From: Clavelina lepadiformis
Lineage: Eukaryota; Chordata; Ascidiacea; Aplousobranchia; Clavelinidae
NCBI RefSeq assembly: GCF_947623445.1
Contig: NC_135241.1
Location: 250,501 to 314,500, forward strand
Direction: 5' to 3'
Length of the DNA: 64,000 nt
The notes under the pieces were generated by a model. It saw only the letters and a program-made list of their open reading frames with translations, was not told the origin of the DNA and ran no database searches. Positions 25,401-36,552 of this stretch are shown here, piece by piece. The stretch's first letter is position 1, and each line of letters starts with the position of its first letter. Made by a program: the position numbers and the translations under genes.

Positions 25401-28400
25401 CATTATCATAGTATTATGACGAAATAATATTAACATTAACACACGAACCGCCGGGACATCTTTCCGCAGATGCTTGTTTGGAACCACGTGACGACTGGGC
25501 AAATGAAAAATTTTGAAGAACTTCCTCGAAACATAAATCTAAATCAGGGAAATATTTCATTGCAATGATCAGAATTTTTGGAATATTTTCTTCTAACTAA
25601 CCGCTAGTGGGCACTGGTGCTTTTGAAAACAAGGAGTTTTGGGCGGATGTCAAGATTCTTGAATTAATTTCCGGTTTCGTGTAATGGACCTGATAGCTGC
25701 AACGTAAATAGAAGTAGATTGTTACGTCACAATGCACAAATTTTTTGCTTACCAACAAGATAAATTTCCTGATGGGGAAGGTGGACAAATACAGACATTA
25801 GCGCAGTTCCATTGCTTTTGGCTATGATGACGTCAGTAACATCTTCATTGTTTTCTTGAAATGACGTCAGAATAGCCTTCCTCAGAGTGTCGTCATCAAC
25901 GCCTTTTGACGTCATACTTTGTACAAACGCCTGGGCATAAATTTCTGGAAACGAGAAGAAGGTTTCAGCAACGGTGTGCTCGTGAGCTCCTTTTTAAACG
26001 TCACTCACTTGCGCAGTCGTATCCATCTCCATGGTAACTCTCCCCGCATTCACAATCGTAAGTGACGTTAGAACAGAATGCGTTGACGTCACAGGGCAGA
26101 TCTCCGCGCAGACAAGCTCGAGCTAGATAGATAATGTTAGTGCATCGCTTAAAGATGAGTTCAAGGTCACAACCTTGTGAGTGGGTTAGATTGAAGTTAG
26201 ATTGTGACGTTATTTACCGGTACGGACTGTGATTGGTGAACTTTGAGTTAGCTGGCCATGGTAGGTGACATCGACAATGACGTCATACAAGGTATTGGGG
26301 AGGAGGCCGGTGATGTTCACATCGGTGCGAGATGTGTTGAGTAGTTGCCGGTAGTCGCGATCTACAGATACTGCAACAAACAAACTTGTCGTGATGGCAA
26401 CCGACCGAACCTGACGTCATTAAAACAATCGAAGTTGACTGGAGAAGATCTTTGTCGTTTACATGTTTTATTTCGTAGAAAAAGTTTTTTTTTTGTCACG
26501 ACAATCATTTTAAAATTAATTTTAAGCTACGTCACAAATTTAAATAAAAAAATAAATATCGGGAACAATTAGCAGCTATGACGTCGAAAAACAGATAAAA
26601 AAATTCCTCAAGGTTCCAGCATAAGAAAATTTTCCTAAAATTTAATCAAATTAAAAGTTGTAAGTCACAAAATTTTCGCTCAACTCATACATGACGCTGG
26701 TATGAAGTACAACATCGACATCTATTAACTGACATCATAATGCAGTAATAAATTAAAATTAAACAGTTATGACGCAATGCGCAAATTTTGCCGGACAACT
26801 ATTTTAGTTTCCTATGAATAATGATGACGTCGACGATCCACATACCTGCGTAATAAGAAAAGCTGAAGTTGGATACTCTGGGTACCATGGAAACCGTCAC
26901 TTGAAACTGGGTCGCCATGATGTGTGATGACGTCACAATCGGGTGAAAAATTCTATCTGCTGAGAAGCAATAATCATTACGTCACTGGAAGGAAAACGTC
27001 TGGCGTAAAAGCGCCACCTTGCGATATGAACTAACCAGTGGTAGCGCGAATTTTGGCGACTGGACCTCCGTCAATCCTATTGGTGGCAGACACCGACAAC
27101 TGGTATTGCACCCCCGCTTTTAAGTAGGGGAACGCTACCAGAGGCACCATTGTGACGTAAGACCAGCTCCTGTACCGCGACGTTATATGTCGAGATGAGA
27201 GGACGGCCTGGTACGAATGCACGGAGGGCAGGTTCCTCCACCCGAACACCAAATGGTTCTGCCCCTTGTCTACCACATGCAAACCGCTGGGGACGCTCGA
27301 GGGCTCTGTAAATATGGCACATGACATAAAACATAGAAAGCTTATACAACTTTTTCCCCTGACTGACCTTGGCATCCTGGTTTACGACCTCTAGTGGTGC
27401 ATAAGCAGGTGGATCCAAAAGGCGATTGGAAGCATCGATATGGTTTCACGCAGTTGTCGTCACAAGCCCCTGCAGTGATGTAATTAAAAAAGGTCATTAT
27501 TCCTGCATCATAATGACGTAGCAGAGACTGCTAGTCGAAGACAACGCCCTGGGAAGTGAATTACCTACGCAGTGGGTTCCATTTCCCACGAAGAAGTGGT
27601 TACAGAGGCAAGAGTATCCATCTGGCCTGTCTACGCATGTGGCTTCAACGTGGCAAGTGTTTGTGGTCGAGCTGCTGCACTCGTCCACCCCTGCCAAGCA
27701 ACATGACTCTGTCAGAAGCTGCGGAACTTACAACCTGATACTGTTCATTGCGTCACTTCGCTTTAAACGCCGGGTGTGTTAAACAAGGCACAAAATGTTT
27801 CCACGCGCCTGGCCTTGAATGAGGGACTTACCCTTCGCACAGCTGACGTCAGTCGATTCACAGATGTTCGTCGTGCCTGCTTCTGGTGATGACGTCACTA
27901 CAAAATATGAATTTTAGGAATACAGCGAGCATACTTATGAGTGAAATTCAACGACTAGAGATTTTAAAACCATTTGTTTTAGCGGCTTCGTTGCAAACAC
28001 AATCACACGCACGCGCGCACGCACACACAAGCACAAACCTGTTCGGAACGGAAGCTCTGAATATCTGCTCACTCTGTACGTTTCCGTCTCTTGCGCTTGC
28101 ACCATTATGACGTATTCGGAATTAGGTGAGAGGTTACTGAATCCGGCCAAGGTAACGGTGGTATTGTATAAGGGACTTTCCCAGCTGCCATTTCTGACCT
28201 TGGCCGAGAAGCCTAAAGCGTCGGGGACATAATCCCAGGCGAATGTGGCGGCAGTGGTCGATGCCCAGGTTAGCTTCAGATTTTCTGGAGTTGAAAGTTC
28301 TGGAAAACGCAAGATAGTCATTCTAGGACGTCACTTCTTAAGGAATTGGGAAGTAGCTGGTTACCTTGGCAACTAGATTTGGCGGATGAACACAGACAAG

Positions 28401-30608
28401 TGAAGCCGATGGCACTGCTGTGGCAGACACCCGTCAAAACGCAAGTTCGGTTGCAATAACCTTAACATGAAAATATCGACGACATTCGCGATTAAGATCG
28501 AAGACTATGTGGAACATGACAAAAATATAATGCGGATGAATACCTACGCATTTCCCGCCGACTGGAAGCGACCAATCACCACAAGCTGTCAAAAGAAATA
28601 AATAGATAATGACGTCATGCTATTAAACTTTTCCATACTTGAAAACAGAAAAAGTAAAAATTTTAAACTTTGCTTGAAATTATTGGAAAATTGCTATGGC
28701 AATATGCTATCACAAACATCACGGTGTATGACGTCATACGATTGTCGGTTTAAATAATGTTGACTTCCCGTGAAACACGTCAATCATCATCTCGGTAAGA
28801 AATACTAAATCACTCATTTTAGTTTTTTTTTTTCAATGATCGTTTTTTAACCCTAGAATGCATACATGAAAAAACTTACGCTAATGCATAACAGGGGTCA
28901 TTTTGACCCCTATTGCTATTACATGCAATTCTACTTTAAAGAAATTGAATGTTTTTCTTCTTGTTCTTTCCTTGTCTCTTCCATTGGTGTTATGATGACA
29001 TATCTACAGTTTTTGCTGCATTTTAATGAAACAACCGACGAAAAACAGTATAAAGAAGTCGATGAGAAAATGAAAGAAAAGTCCAAAACAGTTCACATTA
29101 CAACGAATAGCCTGATTTATTCACTGCATTTGTTGCATGTGATCATGGTCACACTGTGCTCTGGGCACTCGCGTCTGCAACATCTTGAGCAACATTTTGC
29201 AATTAACTTTCTTATCCTTTGCGTGTGGACATAAGGAACACCGCTTCTACTGCTGCAACGTGTTTGCTGTTCGCACGTTCGATGTACTTTGAGAAGCTAA
29301 GCCACATCTCACCATAGCCTCTCTTGTGGCTCTGTGGAGTTGAGGAATTTTCTCTCTTGTCATTATGTGGGGCAAAATGAGGTAGTTAGCAAGATCTGTT
29401 ATGAAACCTCGTCGCTTTGAACCTTGTCCACTCTGATAATCAGGATATACTTGTCTGAATATGGTATATGCATCTAGAGCTGCGATGTCGAGCAGAGTGT
29501 AAAAGAGAACTAGAGGCCATCGGCGGGTTTGTCGTTTGCAAGTATATGTTTGAACCATTTGGTCAACCAAGTCAAAACCAATCTTTGTCTTGTTATAAAA
29601 CCTGATGATCTCAGGCCTCTTTTTGGGTCTTCTTCGTCAATGCTTATATCGTGATGCACGCTGCGGGTCAAAATGACCCCTGTTATGCATTCTAGGGGTA
29701 TTTAATGAAAAATACATTTTTCTTGTCAAAATTAAAATTTTACAGAACAACCGTTTTCTCATCATGTATAAGTATAAAAAGCTAACAAAGTCAAGAAAAT
29801 CCAAGAGTTAATTCGCAATATGTGTTAAGCAGTTACGATGAATAGCACCGTTTGGGTCATTTTGACCCCTGTTATGCATTCTAGGGTTAAATCAACCTAT
29901 TTCCGTTTTACATCTGTCGTTGTCTGTCCACCAACCAACTTCCTATCACAAAGCTGGAGTTTGTGAAAACATTTTGGTAAAATATGTTCAGAACTCGCAA
30001 TGTTTTACCAATGAATCTCATGTCGCAGATACTTGGTGACGTTTTAATTAAATTAATTGCAAGAAGTTCTTCAAACGATTTGGCGAGTATCCGGGTCCAT
30101 ATAGTCGCGTCCAATCTCCCGCGATATTACATTATATGACATCAAACTTGCATAAAAAACGTCACAATAAGTGATGGGGTCATGAATTTACGTCATGCTA
30201 AGACCGGAAGCTTACAGGGCTACAGCCAGGCCTCCGACATGATGCCTGCAAAATCCCATGAAACTTTACAATCTTACATCTTTACACTTTGCAACTTTTG
30301 AAAAGGTTTCCATACTCTGGTTAGAGTCACCAGTTGAAGGGAAGCCAATCTCCTGAAAACTTAGATTTGGTTTTGAACAAAACAACTATTTCTAGTTCCA
30401 CGGTCAAAGTGTAACTGGGAGTTCATATTTCTCATTAAATCTTAATCTCCCAGATTTTATAAATCTATTAATTTTTATAAATATTAGTTTTTTTTCTATT
30501 CGATTTTATTCATTCATATATCTGTTAACGACAACACTTCTTACCTTGCGCATAAGTAAATACAACGAATGAGCTTGAACAGAGGAAGAAAAAGACCGTT
30601 TTAATCAT
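22474..30608 (-). CDS. Adhesion G protein-coupled receptor with EGF, FN3 and SEA-like ectodomain
   Basis: A cell-surface receptor. Exon 1 (30608-30545) encodes a signal peptide, MIKTVFFFLCSSSFVVFTYAQ. Ectodomain pieces follow in order: Cys-rich/EGF-like (about 28590-28548 and 28460-28370), FN3 (about 28303-27985), calcium-type EGF DECSSSTTNTCHVEATC (27696-27565), EGF-like (27475-27370), FN3 (27305-27036), FN3 pieces (about 26960-26846 and 26370-26218), EGF-like (26125-26009), SEA-like (25944-25753), then the GAIN region (25700-24996). The GPS exon is 24194-24057, with paired cysteines and an intact cleavage triplet HLT (CECDHLTSF). The 7TM exons are 23992-23883, 23824-23617, 23553-23403, 23191-23031, 22953-22783 and 22710-22474, with matching phases; GVTWLFGF is the typical TM6 motif. 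The short tail is Asn/Ser/Thr-rich. Exon ends between 30.5 and 25 kb are only partly resolved. Subfamily was not assigned. Confidence 0.88.
28003..28036 (+). repeat. CA/CG-type microsatellite
   Basis: A short alternating purine-pyrimidine tract of CACG and CACA units next to an FN3 exon of the receptor gene. Confidence 0.7.
28851..29886 (-). mobile_element. Decayed piggyBac-type DNA transposon in a GPCR intron
   Basis: The element begins CCCTAGAATGCAT and ends ATGCATTCTAGGG, perfect inverted ends. It is flanked on both sides by TTAA (28847-28850 and 29887-29890), the piggyBac target site. Subterminal GGGGTCATTTTGACCC palindromes occur on both sides. A third copy of the terminal sequence lies inside at about 29664-29697, suggesting a rearranged or nested end. 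The element is 1036 bp, too short for a full transposase. Confidence 0.88.
29150..29640 (-). pseudogene. piggyBac transposase remnant (C-terminal part)
   Basis: The minus strand reads FYNKTKIGFDLVDQM and KRQTRRWPLVLFYTLLDIA, the conserved end of the piggyBac catalytic region. A Cys-rich C-terminal domain follows (KRCSLCPHAKDKKVNCK, then a CSRCCRRECPEHS piece in another frame). A TAG stop at about 29244 precedes the Cys-rich part and a frameshift splits it. The N-terminal two thirds of the transposase are missing, so the element cannot move by itself. Confidence 0.85.
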
Positions 30609-31762
30609 TCTCAAATCTAGATTAAACTGCACTTGATTGCAATAAACCTGTCGAATACTTTGTTTAAATTAGAACCTGAGATGGGATCTCGGATAATTTC
30701 AATCAGGTTGTCCAACACATCTAACTGGTCACTCTGACTTACTGCATGTTGTCTGGTCGCTCGCACGCATCCTTCTGAAAAAAATCTGCTATAAATGCAA
30801 GATCGTGCCTTGAAAATTATGACTTTTACTTTGTCATGACTTGACGCATATTTGGCAAATAGAAGTGGTGGATTGATACTAATCTGCACGAATTTCTTGT
30901 TGGAAATGATTATTACGTCATCTGAATTTTTCCCAAAAAAATTAGAATAAAAACATCCCCTGTTGTAAAAAATCCGTGCAAGTGTAACCTGCCATGCACT
31001 TACAAAAGCACCAGAGTTCAGTTTTTGAGTCTGCCAACTTTTTTTCCCCAAAAAAATATCCAACAGAAAATAGCTCCACGACCACAGACTATCACTAGCG
31101 GCGGTAAAAATCAAGAATCATTATGCTCAAGTCGCGATGGCAACGACAGGTGCAGGTAAGATCTGATGTAAAATATGCAGGGAAATGCCACAATACGCAT
31201 GAGCTAGTGCTCATGCAATAGCCCGAAATCAAATTCTGGTTATTTATTTTACAAGAGACTACATTTTTGTCTAAATCTGCTTCTATCCATGCACAAAGCA
31301 ACCAGATTTAAAAATGGATAAACACAAGCTGTTAACTTTGAACAGTTTGCATCCCGCATGCCGGGCCTAGATTTTGTTCACAAAACTTTCTAAATGTGGG
31401 TTTCATAAATTACCATCTGCCGTTGAAGATGCGAGCAGTGCTTAACAATATCCCTGCCTGGGCAGGAAAATGAGCTGTGCGTGGGTGTTACTGTGTCTAT
31501 GTTTTATGAACTTAAAGCTTTAATCAAAATTTACTGATCAACTTTGTTAAAGCTGAGACCAAAAAAAACGGCTGGTAAATAAACAGAACATTTTGAACTT
31601 CCACTTTTTCTGCAAAAAATAACTTAGAGCACCGCACTGGGATTAATAAATCTCGGTCAGGATCATATTTGCCATGGTTGCTTGGTTATATTATGACTGT
31701 ATTTATATCAGTGGTGGCTGCTCACGGCATGTAAGGGATTTTAACAACATCGTTTACTTCAG
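30609..31762. other. Upstream region of the GPCR and 5' flank of the FAM216-like gene
   Basis: The two genes are divergent, so both promoters probably lie here. A 165-codon open frame on the minus strand (31114-30617) ends nine bases before the GPCR start codon. Its composition gives no family match and it is not called as a gene. Confidence 0.4.
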
Positions 31763-34330
31763 GTCGATTGAGGGTGACTTCACACCCGGAAAATTATTCT
31801 CTCGAGGTCCTTCATCCTCGTCGACGAAAGAATCACAATCGAGTTCCCTCGTCAATGAGACAAAACTTTCACCTAAATGTAAGTCGATGATGTCATCATT
31901 AATTGTGAGTTTAACCAATCACTTGCTGGCGTTGGTTTTAACATTTGGTTGAGAAAAAATTCACTTAAATTACCAACCTTTGTTGGAAACAAAAAATTTA
32001 ATATTTAGGTATAAATGGCAGTTTTATCCCTACTGGAAACTTTGCATGGTTGGTTTTCTGCTGCAGATTTGGTATTTATATATTCCAGCCTATATTATAA
32101 GTATGACGCTGGTGTGGTGCAAATTTTGGCATTACATTTAGGCTACCACTGCTTCACCGGAAAAAAGTTGTGCGTTCAAAGATATTTTTTCACAGTTTCC
32201 TATTCAGCTAACGTTGAATGTTATGAAACAATGAAGAAGAACTAAACCTATCAGATCCTAAACATCCTAAATCTACCTTGTCATCTAAATCTAACTCCAT
32301 TGAAACCTTAAACAGTTAAGATCAAATTTTTGCGTGTTCATTCTCTTAACCGCCTATCTTTAACAACAGGCTACATGACCTACATACAGGAAAATGATCA
32401 CTTTGAACATTTATCCAGCGCATTAAAAGCAAATTTTCCAGTAATAAGTTTTATATTGAGCATCGAAAAAAAATGTTTTATGCCTTAACAAGCTGACAAA
32501 AATTAAAATGGAAAATATTCAATGATAAATAAAAAGAATTATCACTGAAGCTATGAGCTACCAACAATGAAGTGTTAATATTATGAAGAATATTCGTTAT
32601 AATCTTACGAGATTGTTACTCATTAATTACCGTAGTCATTGTGTAATTGATCCCAGCTATGCAACTAAGAGCAATTACAGTACCATGAAAAGTTGAAAAC
32701 AGTCATTTCATGTTGATTTGTGTGAAACCTATAAATACAAAAGCCGTATGTATTTGCTGATGGAAACTTCTGAAACTAAACTTCAAAACTGAAATTGGAT
32801 TAATTTGAAATTAATATTTTTTAAGCTTGCAGTATAGGTGGAAGTTTTAAGTATTTTTACAGTGAGCTTTTGTTATTCCGGAGTTCATCTGACACAAAAT
32901 ATCAAGAAACAATATTTTCTCTGTCTGTTTTGCATTAATTGTCTCTTGTGTCGTTATTCCTCGAACCTCACTTAACTGATACAATATTTTGGGGACAAAA
33001 TAGTTTAGATTAACGAGGTCTCACTGAAATTGAATTTTGTTTTGTAATAAATTGTACCGAAAGTCTCGAAAAATGTTTCAGACAAAAGATCAAAAATAAT
33101 GGTCCCCGATCTGCGTGAACATAATTCTTGGAATCATTAAGTTAATTTCTATTTTCTCCATCAAAGCATCCAGACCTCAGTAAGGGCCAGAAGAGATATC
33201 TATGGAGCATCTGCTCGATCTACAGCACGGCTCAGATGAAGCAGCTCGTCCAGGATCAGTTCATTAACCAACTTTTCTACGAGATCAGCAAAGGTTGTTT
33301 GCTCTTGTGCAAGTAACCATGGAAACAAATTTTCAGTATTTATAGAAATGAAGAGTTCATAGTGTTTGCGGCTTCTCATAAACGTAGCTTTAAACTTGAA
33401 TTCAGGGATCGTGCAGCCGACTGATTGGAGGAAGTACCTGGAGTATATCAGCGATCCGAAGAAGCGTAAACAACAGTTTCAAAGCTTATCAGCTAAACGT
33501 TGGAGGACGCCAAAAGATCAATATAAGTACCGTTACTACAGAGATCATCCGGTTGATCTTCCCAGGCCAAAAATGCCACCACTCGTGCAAAATATGATCG
33601 ACGATGAACTGAGGTTCTGGTCAGATTTGATTATTTTGTGTGATTTGATGTCCTGTAACCGTCTGAGTGTTTTCTATGAAGCATCGGGGAGATTATGAAT
33701 TAATCTTTCGATTGCAGACCACCGCCCCCACCTCAGCCACGAGCGATCCAATATCGGACGAGACGAAGGAGACAGGATGGTGAGGAAGTTTTATGATGTC
33801 TATTATATATCTTTTTAAATACACAGCATTCGTAACATAATCAACCGCCTGCAACAAGTAGTTTGCCTTAAAATCCAGTAATTTCAAGGATTAATTGTGT
33901 GAAATCAGCAGCACATCTCACAACAATTTAACCTGTTTATCCTGGGAATCATGTGGGTGTGCTTTGCAGTGAAGTTGTTTTAAAATTCTACTTTGAATAT
34001 TTGCAGGGAGCCAGGCCACGTTTCCTCAGGGAGCTGACGAAGGAAAATTTTCCCCGAAACCTCCAGTGATGCCGCGACCACAAACATCAACGACGTATGT
34101 TCAACCCGCACTGTGTGACATGTTGCTGGAATTGAATAGACTCTGAAATCTCTTGCAGGTCAAGTTCATCCACGGACTCTTACTCCTTGGACTTCAGTGG
34201 AAGCGGGGACTCCTCGAGCAATGATGCGAGCAGTGACTCCGCGAAACCGGGGAGGACGATTAAGGAGGGCTTCACTCGACCCAAGTCACGTATCGGGTCA
34301 AGACCAAGGACAATGGTTCTGCTCGATTGA
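31763..34330 (+). CDS. FAM216-like protein, 5' end unresolved
   Basis: Exons: 31763-31878, 33167-33293, 33406-33613, 33718-33779, 34007-34094, 34159-34330; phases agree from 31763 to the TGA at 34328-34330. The core HPDLSKGQKRYLWSICSIYS resembles the conserved block of vertebrate FAM216A/B (from memory, not searched), a small family without a firm function. It is followed by a basic stretch WRKYLEYISDPKKRKQQ, a YKYRYYRDHP motif, a proline-rich patch and a Ser-rich acidic/basic C-terminus. The first exon needs phase 1 on entry; no upstream exon with a start codon was proven, and an in-frame ATG at 31855 could serve as an internal start. No signal peptide or membrane helix is visible. Confidence 0.65.
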
Positions 34331-34904
34331 ATGATGATGTCATCAGTGCATCATTGTTAATCTTGGGACTTAGAATTTGAATGAACTTCATGAATCATGT
34401 TTCTTTTTCTTTTTTAGTGTAGTAACAAATAACTGATCTAAGTTGTTTTGAAGATCTCAAATCTTCTACACGCTCTTGAGCTAAAATTTTTCCGTGTACA
34501 TTTTGCACAGTGCTGATGAAAATTCCACTCCTGCAGTGTTCCAACCACCTTGCAAGTTGAAGCAATTCTATATTGTTTGTGAAGTATTAACTGATGTAAA
34601 GTCTAATTACTCTAATGCTTTATTCTATGTAGTTTACAGCGAGTTGAACAAAACCACTTCTTGCTTGCTGTTAGATTCTTGTTTTGTGTAGTTGTGAGTT
34701 TGTAAAGATTTTTGTGTCAGATTTTTTATCCTCGGACTGAGGAAGTGGTAGCAACTTAAACTCATATTGCCTTTTTGTAAAGTGTTGTTGAGATTTAGAA
34801 TTTTTTACCATGACCCGTAGGTTTAGATGCTTAGATTGCTTTATACCGTGCACTGTGAACTGACGCTTAATGAATCAAATAAATCACTTGGCATAACATG
34901 ATGA

Positions 34905-35660
34905 TCTTTATCCTCAGACTGAGGAAAGTCTTTGCACGACTTAAACTCGGTGGTGATTTCTCATCGCTTGAGCCCCGGTTACCGAACTTTGATGTCCATG
35001 TCCATCTCGATGTGCTTTAGAATTTTTGTTGCTTCATCGTGATCCTCACCGCATTTTGAATTTCTTTTTTTGGTTATTTATATCGTACTGCCCAAATTTG
35101 GAACTGTTCACCAGGTCCACTGAACAGGAGCAAGCATCATTTATTACTTGCCCCAAGGGCATTATAATGCTATGGTCAGAGGTGGGCAGTCGGTGCTTTG
35201 AAAGTAACATCGGTACCGATACTTGGCACAAAATGTACCGATGGTTCCGGTATTCAGTACTATTTTAAAAAAGTAGTCCGGTACTTTTTGTGTAAAAGAT
35301 GCTGCTGCAAATGCAATGTTTGTCGCTATTATGCCCTCGGTAAAGGTTACTCCAGGTCAAAACATATGTGCCATTAATCGCTTGCAATCTTACTTGACAT
35401 TTCTAGATTAAAAAAGAACAACAAATGCTAAAATTGGTGTTAAGGATTAATTAACATGTATTTTTGAAAACATAGTTGTTAAAATTTTGAAATTATCGCG
35501 TCAAAAGTATCAAATATCGGGACCGACTGAAATTTCTTGAAAAAAGTAATTTGGTTTTTTTCAAAAGTATCGACATCTGTTCTGAAAAAGTACTGCGATG
35601 CTATAGTACAGCCCACCTATGGCTGTGGTGCGCTGGGCACCGAACATGAAACGCAAGCCG
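34905..35660 (+). repeat. Dispersed repeat family R1, copy 3, interrupted by a MITE
   Basis: Begins ATCTTTATCCTCAGACTGAGG and contains GACTTAAACTCGG, CCGGTTACCGA and GGAACTGTTCACCAGG, matching the 13.9 kb copy. The copy is broken at 35177-35621 by a younger insertion, after which R1 sequence appears to resume. Confidence 0.55.
35177..35621. mobile_element. hAT-like MITE
   Basis: A 445-bp non-coding element starting CAGAGGTGGGCAGT and ending with ACAGCCCACCTATG, which is its near inverse. The 8-bp flanks GCTATGGT (35169-35176) and GCTGTGGT (35622-35629) differ at one base, as expected for an aged 8-bp target duplication. It has no transposase. Confidence 0.75.
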
Positions 35661-36552
35661 CATCATTGTAAGCGTGGCACTATAACCAAACGACAACTTG
35701 TTGCTTGGACAATCAGCAAAGAATTTTTATTTGGAGCAAATCAAGAAACTTCCTGCGATCATGAAAGTAACGACATCATGCAAAATATTTTATGAAATAT
35801 CATCAATGATTTTTTTAGATCAGCTGTTTAACTGTTTTCACCAACAATCAAGTGGAATCTCATCACATACAATCATCAGGTTTAAACATTGAGCTTAAGC
35901 AGAAGAACTCTTAGAAATAGGAGCTCGTGCCATCAAGCAGAGTGAATACAACGGGGCAAATAAACGAAGGAATTGAAATTTAACATTCCAGATAATTTGG
36001 ACAAAGATTTCAGACAGAACACATTAGTTCGGGCAGAATAAATAAGAACAAATTTTTAACTTGAAAGTATGATTTTTTTAATAGACATAAAATAAACAAC
36101 AATATACAACAACTAACTGTTGTTGATTTAACGACAGCAATGGACAGATGCCTGATATATATCATGGTGCGTGCATCCACACAATGAAAGATACAGATGA
36201 AAGCGTTGATGTCTGGTCAGAAATAACTGGAAATTACTCCGGCACATTCACTATAAAGTTGTCGCTTTGTAGGTCTTAAACACAATAAATGTTTGCATTT
36301 GCCATACTTGGTCCAACTCAGGACTATTATTAGATAGATCATAAAGAAGTCGTAGAATCAAATTTCAATGTTTTCATTTTCAGTCTGAACTTCAAAGGAA
36401 CAATATCATGTGAAAGGTCATAGAAGGAATTTTTAACCTTTAACCTCTGAGATTGCCTTGATGGCATCATAAGCATCAATTGTAATGTAGTGGAGTAATA
36501 GAATGAAGAAATCATATATAGCAGCAACGAGTGATTGCACGTTAATAACCAT

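Larger units (their letters stand above)
34331..36552. other. Convergent intergenic stretch with repeats
   Basis: Lies between the FAM216-like stop and the VPS29 stop, so it contains both 3' UTRs. It is occupied largely by an R1 repeat copy that is split by a hAT-like MITE. A partial relative of the repeat start (TTTTATCCTCGGACTGAGG) is also seen near 34725. Confidence 0.6.

Noticed and set aside
28866..29234. 122-codon plus-strand open frame inside the GPCR intron
   Set aside because: It lies antisense to the piggyBac remnant and shows no domain.
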